Below are positions 1 to 6,024 of a DNA stretch of 6,048 nt, piece after piece. Under the pieces are notes generated by a model. The model had not been told where the DNA came from and did no database searches. It saw only the letters and a program-made list of their open reading frames with translations. Every line of letters begins with the position of its first letter. Position 1 is the first letter of the stretch. A program made the translations under genes and the position numbers. The stretch lies in assembly GCA_028281205.1 (NCBI GenBank), contig JANQKJ010000084.1, positions 1-6,048 on the forward strand, in the 5' to 3' direction. Source of the stretch: Gammaproteobacteria bacterium (GTDB taxonomy: Bacteria; Pseudomonadota; Gammaproteobacteria; UBA4575).

Positions 1-1119
1 TCTACCGCGAACGGCCCGTCTTGGTGAGTTGTTGTCTGTTGAACTGGTTGTTGTAGGACTGCCTAAGTTAACCGCACCACTGGTTGAGCGCTCACCCGAC
101 ATTAATTTGTCTAGTGGTAAATACATTAAATTATTTCCTCCTTCAACGTCGAGCATGACTTTGGTTGAATTTGAAAAGACTGATTGAGTTGCATCAAGGT
201 ATAGTCGTTCTCGTGTGATCTTGGGTGCCTTAATGTATTCCGCGAGCAATGCCTCGAATCTTTGAGCTTCACCTTCAGCTTTTGCCACGATTGCTTCTTT
301 ATAGCCCACTGCTTCTTCAATAATACGGGCCGCTTCACCACGTGCTTGTGGGACAATAGTATTTGCATAGGCTTCAGCTTCCTGAATATAGCGTTCCAAA
401 TCCTCGCGAGATTTGATTACATCATCAAATGCATTTTGTACTGCTGCGGGTGGTTGAGTTTTTTCCAGGTTGAGTGTTGTGACTTCTATGCCAGAGTTAT
501 ATCGATCTAATATTTCTTGCATTAAAGTCTTGGTATTGGAAGAAATGACCTCCAGACCTTCATACAGGACAAAGTCCACCAGACTCTTACCAACTACTTC
601 ACGGATGGCACTCTCCATGGCTTGTTTGATGGTGACTTCAGGAAAACGTAAATTAAATAAATAATCTGGTGCGCTTTTAACTCTAAACTGCGCAGCAAGA
701 ATGATTTCTACAATATTTTCATCCTTGGTTAACATAGTTGTTTGGTGGCGTGAACTACGTACTTGTTGCATGTCCACCCTTCTAAGTTCTTCGATAGGGT
801 AAGGCATGTGCCAGTGAAGGCCAGCACCTGTAGTTTCTTTGTATTTACCAAACTGAAGGATCACTCCGGCCTCACCATCAGTAATAGTATAGATGCCACT
901 ACCTGCCCAAATGATGGCTGCGACAATTAACGCAAATAAGCCTATTGTTGAGGTATTACCTGAAGGGCCAGAACCGGTACCACCGCCTCCGCCGCCAAAA
1001 ATACCACCAAATTTACGGCTGAGTTTTTGGAATATCTCATCCAAATCAGGTGGACCCTGGTTGTTAGAGTTACGATTCCAGGGGTCGTCGTTTTTATTAC
1101 CCGGGCTATTCCAAGGCAT
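1..1119 (-). CDS. hflK: FtsH protease modulator subunit HflK (3' end cut by window edge)
   Basis: HflK is an inner-membrane SPFH/band-7 protein that assembles with HflC around FtsH and modulates its proteolysis of membrane and soluble substrates. I translated 373 codons without a stop; the frame is still open at position 1, so the C-terminus is missing. The N-terminus MPWNSPG and the following QGPPDLDEIF match the family's usual start. Next come a Gly-rich run (residues 38-50), one membrane segment (about 58-78, followed by YTITDGEAGVILQFG), the SPFH domain (about 80-230) and a long charged Glu/Ala-rich helix (about 235-295, with YIQEAEAYANT and AKAEGEAQRFEALL). ITRERLYLDA and LMYLPLDKLM follow, then a Ser/Thr/Asn-rich tail ending in basic residues. 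The E. coli protein is about 419 residues, so probably only the tail end is lost. The start codon is preceded by GGAG with 6-nt spacing. hflX lies 44 bp upstream. Family assignment is very secure. Confidence 0.97.
   Translation of the reverse strand, partial: MPWNSPGNKNDDPWNRNSNNQGPPDLDEIFQKLSRKFGGIFGGGGGGTGSGPSGNTSTIGLFALIVAAIIWAGSGIYTITDGEAGVILQFGKYKETTGAGLHWHMPYPIEELRRVDMQQVRSSRHQTTMLTKDENIVEIILAAQFRVKSAPDYLFNLRFPEVTIKQAMESAIREVVGKSLVDFVLYEGLEVISSNTKTLMQEILDRYNSGIEVTTLNLEKTQPPAAVQNAFDDVIKSREDLERYIQEAEAYANTIVPQARGEAARIIEEAVGYKEAIVAKAEGEAQRFEALLAEYIKAPKITRERLYLDATQSVFSNSTKVMLDVEGGNNLMYLPLDKLMSGERSTSGAVNLGSPTTTSSTDNNSPRRAVRGR
980..996 (-). repeat. GGN triplet run encoding six glycines in HflK
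   Basis: On the coding strand six GGN codons follow one another (residues 42-47), giving six GG doublets in 17 nt, with more GG doublets on both sides. Gly-rich linkers before the membrane segment are normal in HflK. The DNA itself is a short triplet-like tract that could support a two-tetrad G-quadruplex in the mRNA. Confidence 0.6.
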
Positions 1120-1122
1120 GCA

Positions 1123-1129
1123 GTTCTCC
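1123..1129 (-). promoter_or_regulatory. Shine-Dalgarno site of hflK
   Basis: On the minus strand GGAGAAC lies so that GGAG is 6 nt from the ATG at 1119. It is the clearest ribosome binding site besides that of hfq, and it fixes the hflK start. The rest of the 44-bp hflX-hflK gap is AT-rich, with no terminator-like hairpin, which fits read-through from hflX. Confidence 0.75.
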
Positions 1130-1163
1130 GATGTGAAAAAATTAAATGACTATTTGCTACATT

Positions 1164-2477
1164 CTATTCACTCTGAGCAAAAAAATCAGCCTCATGTTCA
1201 ATCGATTTATCCGTTGTCGGAGTGTACAAGTAGGCTGAAAAGCGCTCTTTGAGTGAATTGTTTAAAGATGCCTCGATTTCCCATAATCCTTCTGGGTTAA
1301 ATGTTTCGCTAAGAATCGCATTTTCTTCATATAGCAGTGCGCGTAACTCAGTTTGCTCGAGAGGCAGGTGGATAGTGGCTTGTGTATGTTTACTTGCAAA
1401 ATATTGCAGTAGGGCAGAGTTTAATAAATTCATACCTTGGTCTTTTAATGCCGATACCCACACACGTTTAACCTGTCCCTGATCGCCGATATCAATGTGC
1501 GGAATCTGTTGTGCCTGGTCTATTTTGTTGAATACAAGTAACTGTGGTCGATCCTCAGCACCAATTTGTTTTAGTACTTGATTGACTTGTTCAATATGAT
1601 CATTGCGTAATTCACTGCTGGCATCAACGACATGCAGTAATAAGTCAGCCTCGCAGGTTTCTTGTAAAGTTGCGTGAAAAGCATCGACCAAATCATGCGG
1701 CAAGTTCCGAATAAACCCTACTGTATCTGCCAGTACAATATGTAAGGCTTTATTTAGTTCAAGTTTACGTAATGTTGGGTCCAGAGTGGCAAATAATTGA
1801 TCGGCTTGGTAAACATTTGACTCTGTTAAACGATTAAATAGCGTGGATTTACCAGCATTGGTGTATCCAACCAGTGCGACTGTTGGTACAGCATTTTTTT
1901 TGCGTGCGTGGCGGCTTTGTTCACGTTGTTTGCGAACTTTCTGCAAGCGTCTTTCCAAGTGTTTCACCCGTTGTGCAAGTAAACGTCGATCGGTTTCCAG
2001 CTGTGTTTCACCGGGACCTCTAAGGCCAATACCACCTTTTTGTCTTTCCAAGTGTGTCCAACCACGTATTAATCTTGTGGATATGAATTTCAATTGGGCA
2101 AGCTCAACCTGTAGCTTACCCTCGTATGAGCGTGCACGTTGAGCAAAAATATCCAGTATCAACCCGGTGCGATCAAGCACTCGACATCGGCAGGCTTTTT
2201 CGATGTTACGTTCCTGGCTGGGAGATAACTCGTGGTTAAATAAGAGTAATTCTATTTTTTCAGCTTTCACTAGTTCGACTAGCTCGTCGACTTTGCCGTG
2301 ACCAATAAGAAAGCGCGATTCAGGTTTGGGACGGGTATAGGTGATAATGCCGATTTCATCGGCGCCAGCAGAATGAGCAAGTAAGCGAAATTCTTCGGTG
2401 TCCGAAGAATTTATCGATTTACCAAATTCGGGGTGAATGAGTAGTGCGCGTTCGCCTGATTTAGGTCTTTCAAACAT
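1164..2477 (-). CDS. hflX: Ribosome-associated GTPase HflX
   Basis: HflX is a translational GTPase of the Obg-HflX group that binds the 50S subunit and, in E. coli, splits stalled ribosomes under stress. The 437-residue product compares with about 426 in E. coli. The N-terminal HflX domain (about 1-190) includes RFLIGHGKVDEL (55-66), LFNHELSPSQERN (79-91) and the signature GGIGLRGPGETQLE (148-161), then a strongly basic helical stretch (about 165-195). The G domain shows G1 GYTNAGKS (204-211), G2 Thr in FATLDPT (229-235), G3 DTVG (251-254), G4 NKID (317-320) and G5 SAL (342-344). A small C-terminal domain follows (about 365-437). All GTP-binding motifs are intact. It starts with ATG 46 bp after hfq. 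GGAGAAG lies upstream, but GGAG is 13 nt from the ATG (AGAAG about 10 nt), and the site is partly folded into a hairpin. The historical link to lambda lysogenisation is not a direct FtsH role. Confidence 0.98.
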   Translation of the reverse strand: MFERPKSGERALLIHPEFGKSINSSDTEEFRLLAHSAGADEIGIITYTRPKPESRFLIGHGKVDELVELVKAEKIELLLFNHELSPSQERNIEKACRCRVLDRTGLILDIFAQRARSYEGKLQVELAQLKFISTRLIRGWTHLERQKGGIGLRGPGETQLETDRRLLAQRVKHLERRLQKVRKQREQSRHARKKNAVPTVALVGYTNAGKSTLFNRLTESNVYQADQLFATLDPTLRKLELNKALHIVLADTVGFIRNLPHDLVDAFHATLQETCEADLLLHVVDASSELRNDHIEQVNQVLKQIGAEDRPQLLVFNKIDQAQQIPHIDIGDQGQVKRVWVSALKDQGMNLLNSALLQYFASKHTQATIHLPLEQTELRALLYEENAILSETFNPEGLWEIEASLNNSLKERFSAYLYTPTTDKSIEHEADFFAQSE

Positions 2478-2492
2478 CTAGTGGAAACTTCT

Positions 2493-2515
2493 CCAGTGGT
2501 ATGTGTACCACTTGG
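2493..2515 (-). promoter_or_regulatory. Hairpin in the hfq-hflX gap, overlapping the hflX ribosome binding region
   Basis: The minus-strand RNA can form GUGGUA-CACA-UACCAC with a 4-nt loop. The stem extends by an A-U pair and, past a one-base bulge, by two C-G pairs, giving about nine pairs. The last two G residues of the stem are the first two of the hflX GGAGAAG motif. No U-run follows, so it does not look like a simple intrinsic terminator. It may limit hflX translation, act as an RNA processing site or protect the hfq 3' end. The fold is visible in the sequence; any function is inference. Confidence 0.55.
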
Positions 2516-2523
2516 AATACGCA

Positions 2524-2757
2524 TTATTCTGATTCGTCACCAAATGGAATTTTTACCGATTTTGCAGGTACGATAGTTGAAATAGCATGTTTATACACCA
2601 TTTGATTGACAGTGTTTTTTAACACGATAACAAATTGATCAAATGAGTCGATTTGTCCTTGCAGCTTAATGCCATTCACTAAATAGATAGATACCGCAAC
2701 CTTTTCTTTACGTAGTGCGTTAAGGAAGGGTTCTTGTAATGTTTGCCCTTTTGACAT
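2524..2757 (-). CDS. hfq: RNA chaperone Hfq
   Basis: Hfq is a hexameric Sm-like protein that binds small RNAs and mRNAs and promotes their pairing, controlling translation and mRNA decay. The 77-residue product has the whole Sm core: Sm1 through VSIYLVNGIKLQGQIDSFDQF (22-42) and Sm2 around VYKHAIST (54-61). Proximal-face poly-U residues Q8, F42, Y55, K56 and H57 are present, as are distal-face residues Y25, G29, I30, K31 and T61. The rim patch is R16-K17-E18-K19 where E. coli has RRER, so two arginines are lysines. The C-terminal tail is only about a dozen residues and ends in acidic DESE, against 102 residues in total for E. coli Hfq. An acidic tip is known in E. coli to mimic nucleic acid and help RNA release; whether such a short tail does so is unknown. 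The ATG has an AGGAG site 8 nt upstream. Confidence 0.99.
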   Translation of the reverse strand: MSKGQTLQEPFLNALRKEKVAVSIYLVNGIKLQGQIDSFDQFVIVLKNTVNQMVYKHAISTIVPAKSVKIPFGDESE

Positions 2758-2765
2758 GATGATTG

Positions 2766-2770
2766 CTCCT
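2766..2770 (-). promoter_or_regulatory. Shine-Dalgarno site of hfq
   Basis: AGGAG on the minus strand with 8-nt spacing to the ATG at 2757, the best ribosome binding site in the window. It lies 10 nt downstream of the A-R-N run, close enough for bound Hfq to interfere with initiation. Confidence 0.8.
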
Positions 2771-2780
2771 AACCTTCGTG

Positions 2781-2798
2781 ATTCTTTTTATTGCTCTT
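2781..2798 (-). promoter_or_regulatory. Candidate Hfq-binding (A-R-N)6 site in the hfq leader
   Basis: Read on the minus strand the bases are AAG AGC AAT AAA AAG AAT: six uninterrupted A-purine-any triplets. The distal face of an Hfq hexamer binds exactly this kind of repeat, one triplet per subunit. The run sits 23 nt before the hfq start codon and 10 nt before its Shine-Dalgarno site, directly downstream of a small hairpin. Hfq represses its own mRNA through the 5' leader in E. coli, so autoregulation is the natural reading. The motif is seen directly; binding is inferred. Confidence 0.6.
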
Positions 2799-2806
2799 GT
2801 GAGGTT

Positions 2807-2818
2807 GTGCTTGAGCAC
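2807..2818 (-). promoter_or_regulatory. Small hairpin in the hfq leader
   Basis: GUGC-UCAA-GCAC (or a 5-bp stem with a 2-nt loop) lies upstream of the A-R-N run in the 88-bp miaA-hfq gap. There is no U-run, so it is not a terminator. It could hold the A-rich segment single-stranded. I see no convincing promoter hexamers in this gap; an hfq promoter could lie inside miaA, as it does in E. coli. Confidence 0.4.
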
Positions 2819-2845
2819 TGCTAAATTTGTCCCACAAACCCAAGT

Positions 2846-3811
2846 TTAACAGTTAGTTGGTTGTAATTGGTGAATTATTTCTAGTTTAATTTGCTCCGTA
2901 CTGGAGATGTATGGGTCAATTAACTTTGTTTCAGGATAATGTCTTAACCAGGTGAGTTGGCGTTTGGCTAATTGACGCGTGGCAGCAATTGCCTGATCAC
3001 GCATTTGTTCTCGATCTATGTCATTTTCAATATAACTCCATAGCTGCCGGTAACCGATACAACGCATTGATGGCATATGCATATTGAGTTGCCATTTTTG
3101 TCTTAGCGCAATCAACTCTTCAACCACACCTTGTTCAAGCATGTTATCAAAACGATGCGCGATGTTGGCATGTAACTGCTCTCTCTGGTGTGGAAATAGT
3201 CCTATGTTAAGTATGGAGATATCTGCTCTGACAAGGTTTTGGTTGGCATGATATGACGATAGTTTGACGCCAGTAAGATCATACACTTCCAGAGCGCGTT
3301 GAATCCTTTGACTGTCATTAGGATGGATTTTAGCTGCCGATTCAGGGTCTACTTGGGTTAACTTTTGGTGGAGCACATTCCAACCCTGTGTTTTCCCAAT
3401 CCGATTCATCCGTTCTCTCAGCTCTTGATTGGCGGCGGGCAATTCATTAATACCAAATTGCAGCGCATGAAAATACATAATAGTGCCACCCACGAGGAGT
3501 GGGATTTTATTACGTGCATGGATATTATCAATGAGTTGGTTAGCGTCCTGGCAAAATTCTGCCACGCTATAGCTTTCATCGGGATTACGGATATTGATTA
3601 AATGATGTGGAGCGCGAGCAAGTTCATCAGCATTAGGTTTGGCAGTACCTATATCCATTTCCCGATAAATCATTGCGGAATCAACACTAATAATTTCACA
3701 GGCGGTATTTTGTGTTAACGAAATAGCTAAATCAGTTTTCCCTGAAGCAGTAGGCCCCATTAAAAATACAACGGGAAGTTTTTCGCTGTCAGCAAGAGGG
3801 TTAACGGCCAC
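2846..3811 (-). CDS. miaA: tRNA dimethylallyltransferase MiaA
   Basis: MiaA transfers a dimethylallyl group to N6 of A37 in tRNAs reading codons that start with U. This is the first step to (methylthio-)isopentenyladenosine, which stabilises codon-anticodon pairing. The product has 321 residues (316 in E. coli). Motifs in order: P-loop GPTASGKT (19-26), VDSAMIYREMDIGTAKP (43-59, with Asp44 matching catalytic Asp42 of E. coli), LLVGGTIMYFHAL (105-117), HPNDSQRIQRALEV (163-176), MRCIGYRQLWSY (249-260) and TRQLAKRQLTWLRHY (278-292). All key residues are present. The start is GTG. There is no other start codon in frame upstream before a TGA at 3842-3844, and the next Met is inside the P-loop strand. 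No Shine-Dalgarno is evident. The start lies 11 bp inside the end of mutL, so translation is probably coupled to it. Confidence 0.98.
   Translation of the reverse strand: MAVNPLADSEKLPVVFLMGPTASGKTDLAISLTQNTACEIISVDSAMIYREMDIGTAKPNADELARAPHHLINIRNPDESYSVAEFCQDANQLIDNIHARNKIPLLVGGTIMYFHALQFGINELPAANQELRERMNRIGKTQGWNVLHQKLTQVDPESAAKIHPNDSQRIQRALEVYDLTGVKLSSYHANQNLVRADISILNIGLFPHQREQLHANIAHRFDNMLEQGVVEELIALRQKWQLNMHMPSMRCIGYRQLWSYIENDIDREQMRDQAIAATRQLAKRQLTWLRHYPETKLIDPYISSTEQIKLEIIHQLQPTNC
3801..3811 (-). other. mutL-miaA gene overlap with GTG start
   Basis: The minus strand reads GTGGCCGTTAA: the miaA GTG opens the segment and the mutL TAA closes it, an 11-bp overlap in different frames. The bases just upstream of the GTG are T-rich and offer no Shine-Dalgarno at usable spacing. 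Ribosomes ending mutL probably re-initiate on miaA. Confidence 0.8.
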
Positions 3812-5603
3812 GTAAAAACAATTTATCCAAGTCGTTAATGCTCAATTGTATCCAGGTTGGCCGACCATGGTTACATTGGTTACTTCGTTCGGTGGCCTCC
3901 ATGGAACGCAATAGTGCATTCATTTCATGGATAGTCATGCTACGGTTGGCGCGCACAGAACCATGGCAGGCAATGCTGGACAACATCTCATTATGTCTTT
4001 CCTCTATGCGGGTGCTGATAATATTTTTTTGTAAGTCCGCAAGCACATCACGTATCAGTTCGGCAATGTCTACCCCATTTAATATGCTTGGAATAGAACG
4101 TATTGCTATCGACGTATCACCCATACGACTAATGTCAAAGCCAAATGACTCAAACAGGCTGTGTTGTTCTTCAATCACGCTGGCGTCGGTTTCAGTGAGT
4201 GATATATGCACTGGAACCAGCAATTGTTGTCGACTGCTTTCGTGGGATGCATTAGAGCTTTTAAGTTGTTCATAGACGACACGTTCATGTGCGGCATGCA
4301 TATCTACTAATACCAAGCCTTGTTTATTCTGTGACAGTATGTAAATGCCATGCAGTTGGGCTAAGGCATAACCCAATAAAGGCACTTCATTACTGTCATC
4401 ATTAGGCTGCCCATTATCAAGCACATAATTTTGTAGTGGCTCATTCACTGCAGGCGAATATAGTGCTTGTAAATGACGGTGATCACCGCCCTGGCTAGGT
4501 GCCGTGTAGTTAGTTGTTAGCGTACTTTGCTGGTTGGGCATTGAGTGACTGGATGTGTTTGCTAGTTTGCCTAAGTCTTGAGTGTCAATTACGGCAGTGC
4601 GTACTTCGCTTACTGCTTGCTTAACTGTTTGGCGAACAAAGTCATGTATGGCACGATTGTTATGGAAACGTACTTCATGTTTGGCAGGGTGAGCATTGAC
4701 ATCGACTTCTGCAGGATCTATTGCAAGAAATAAAACATAGGCCGGATGGCGCCCATGATACAAAACATCTTGAAATGCAAGTTTGACGGCATGAGAAAAT
4801 GTTTTATCGCGGATGTGGCGGTTATTTACATACTGGTATTGCAAGTCTGCTTGTGCACGTGAAAATGTCGGTGCGGCGACCCAACCATGCAGTTTCATGC
4901 CAGTAATTTCGCGTTCCACATAAATTGCATGTTCAACAAAGGTTTTACCTAATAGTTTCTCTAGGCGCTTGAGTTTTTCTTGCTGAGATTGCGCCACTGG
5001 CAATGTGTACACAGTCTTTTGATTGTGGCGGAAATTAATAGCAATATGGAAGTTGGCTATTGCCAGTCGTTTTATGACTTGTTCACTGTGACTGTACTCA
5101 GTTTTTTCTGTGCGTAAAAATTTTCGTCGAGCTGGTGTGTTGTAAAACAGATCGTTTACTTCAATGCTGGTGCCCTTAGCATGGGCTGCAGGTTTGGTAT
5201 CTGCGTCCGAATGGCCACCTTCGGAGTGCAATGTCCAGCCTTGATTTGATAGTTCCGTGTTGGAGGTAATAGTTAAACGCGAAATAGACGCGATACTGGG
5301 TAGCGCTTCTCCACGAAAGCCCAAGCTATGAATGTGTTGCAGGTCATCCATAGTACGTATTTTAGACGTGGCATGGCGCGTTAAGGCAATACATAACTGT
5401 TGTTCTTCAATGCCAGTGCCATTATCGCGAACGACAATACGTTGAATACCTCCTTTTTCTATATCAATTGTGACATTACTGGCAGTAGCATCAATGCTAT
5501 TTTCAAATAATTCTTTAATTACCGAAGCAGGGCGTTCAATCACTTCGCCGGCAGCGATTTGATTAATGAGATTATCAGGTAATTTTTGTATTGCGATGGG
5601 CAT
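3801..5603 (-). CDS. mutL: DNA mismatch repair protein MutL, endonuclease-type
   Basis: MutL links mismatch recognition by MutS to strand incision and excision. The 600-residue product has an N-terminal GHKL ATPase with QIAAGEVIERPASVIKELFENS (14-36, general base Glu31 and Mg-binding Asn35), DNGTGI (60-65), SLGFRGEAL (93-101) and KGTSIEV (143-149). The transducer domain follows, with DLFYNTPARRKFLRTEKTEY (151-170) and DVNAHPAKHEVRF (301-313). A polar Ser/Thr/Asn/Gln-rich linker (about 340-405) leads to the C-terminal dimerisation domain. That domain keeps the metal-dependent nuclease motifs: DMHAAHERVVYE (434-445, the DQHA(X)2E(X)4E type), ACHGSVRA (545-552), CNHGRPT (577-583) and terminal FLR (596-598). 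E. coli MutL lacks these and relies on MutH, so this protein probably nicks DNA itself. The start follows the upstream gene by 8 bp with only a poor ribosome site, suggesting coupling. Confidence 0.98.
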   Translation of the reverse strand: MPIAIQKLPDNLINQIAAGEVIERPASVIKELFENSIDATASNVTIDIEKGGIQRIVVRDNGTGIEEQQLCIALTRHATSKIRTMDDLQHIHSLGFRGEALPSIASISRLTITSNTELSNQGWTLHSEGGHSDADTKPAAHAKGTSIEVNDLFYNTPARRKFLRTEKTEYSHSEQVIKRLAIANFHIAINFRHNQKTVYTLPVAQSQQEKLKRLEKLLGKTFVEHAIYVEREITGMKLHGWVAAPTFSRAQADLQYQYVNNRHIRDKTFSHAVKLAFQDVLYHGRHPAYVLFLAIDPAEVDVNAHPAKHEVRFHNNRAIHDFVRQTVKQAVSEVRTAVIDTQDLGKLANTSSHSMPNQQSTLTTNYTAPSQGGDHRHLQALYSPAVNEPLQNYVLDNGQPNDDSNEVPLLGYALAQLHGIYILSQNKQGLVLVDMHAAHERVVYEQLKSSNASHESSRQQLLVPVHISLTETDASVIEEQHSLFESFGFDISRMGDTSIAIRSIPSILNGVDIAELIRDVLADLQKNIISTRIEERHNEMLSSIACHGSVRANRSMTIHEMNALLRSMEATERSNQCNHGRPTWIQLSINDLDKLFLRGR

Positions 5604-5611
5604 GCTTATGG

Positions 5612-5959
5612 TTAGCTTAATAATACTGCTGTTTCATCGGTTAACTGAAACATCTGCTGGATGCCTTCAAGTGCATAATCACAGAAATTTTGTTCATGCT
5701 TCCATTGCGGGTCTTCATTAATAATATGTTCATCATCCTTGCTAAGGACTTTGATACGGTAACTGTTTTTGTTTTGTACACAGATTGCTTCACACGTGAT
5801 GTATACTTCTGGCTGAGTGTTACCTTCACGCAATACAGCTGCAATATACAAGTACGTGCTTGTATCGGAGCTCTCAATGTCAGATAAGATTGTGATAACA
5901 AACTCTCCGAACTGATAACGGCGTTTAGGGATTGCTGACTGAATAGTAGGTAATGCCAT
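5612..5959 (-). CDS. Protein of unknown function upstream of mutL (115 residues)
   Basis: I do not recognise the family. The frame is judged real for three reasons: it is the only long minus-strand frame filling this stretch in step with the operon, it ends 8 bp before mutL, and its composition is that of a normal soluble protein. No signal peptide or membrane segment is seen. The pattern suggests a small alpha/beta fold: likely strands around GEFVITILSD (18-27), YLYIAAVLRE (36-45), EVYITCEAICV (51-61) and SYRIKVLS (66-73), then an acidic loop and a C-terminal helix (about 91-107, NFCDYALEGIQQMFQL). Three cysteines (56, 60, 93) form no obvious metal motif. The ATG is the only start codon in frame; the frame is closed upstream by TAG at 6035-6037, with no GTG or TTG between. 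Its Shine-Dalgarno is weak. amiB often occupies this place in other gammaproteobacteria, and this protein has no resemblance to it. Confidence 0.75.
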   Translation of the reverse strand: MALPTIQSAIPKRRYQFGEFVITILSDIESSDTSTYLYIAAVLREGNTQPEVYITCEAICVQNKNSYRIKVLSKDDEHIINEDPQWKHEQNFCDYALEGIQQMFQLTDETAVLLS

Positions 5960-6002
5960 GTATATTTTTCTGTACTGTTTCGTAGGCTTTGCTTTGCGGG
6001 TG

Positions 6003-6024
6003 CTAGGATTAGACTCTAGGATTA
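6003..6024. repeat. 9-bp tandem direct repeat in the leader of the mutL operon
   Basis: CTAGGATTA occurs twice on the plus strand (6003-6011 and 6016-6024), separated by GACT, so the period is 13 bp. It lies in the 89-bp non-coding stretch upstream of the 115-residue gene. Next to it, on the minus strand, is an AT-rich TATTTAAAAT (6033-6024) that could serve as a -10 region, but the matching -35 position falls at or beyond the window edge. The pair could be an operator; no regulator is implied by the sequence itself. Confidence 0.5.

Noticed and set aside
1..30. TAG at the extreme left edge as the hflK stop
   Set aside because: The minus-strand TAG at 4-2 is out of the hflK frame, which has codons ending at positions 4 and 1. 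In frame the last codons read through as GGT AGA, so the gene continues beyond the window.
126..368. 80-codon minus-strand frame inside hflK
   Set aside because: It is a shifted frame in the 3' half of hflK. The hflK reading frame was followed from 1119 to 1 with no stop, so there is no frameshift and no need for a second gene.
893..1252. 119-codon forward-strand frame with a proline-rich run
   Set aside because: The proline run is simply the antisense reading of the HflK glycine codons; the frame spans the hflX-hflK junction and the ends of two well-supported genes.
2493..2515. hfq-hflX hairpin as an intrinsic terminator
   Set aside because: No U-run follows the stem; the next bases are AGAAGUUUCC leading into hflX. 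Kept instead as a possible translational or processing element.
2826..2838. TTTGT-GGG-ACAAA inverted repeat after miaA as a terminator
   Set aside because: The stem is only five pairs, mostly A-U, and is followed by only three U residues. It would not be a convincing intrinsic terminator, and hfq follows in the same direction.
3838..4275. 145-codon forward-strand open frame antisense to the mutL 3' part
   Set aside because: It is fully contained in mutL, whose domains and motifs explain this DNA. The forward frame has no family resemblance, no clear ribosome site and a composition typical of an antisense shadow.
5641..5901. 86-codon minus-strand frame overlapping the 115-residue gene in another frame
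   Set aside because: The 115-residue frame abuts mutL at 8 bp and reads as a normal globular protein. The alternative is rich in Ser/Lys/Thr runs without pattern and ends away from mutL.
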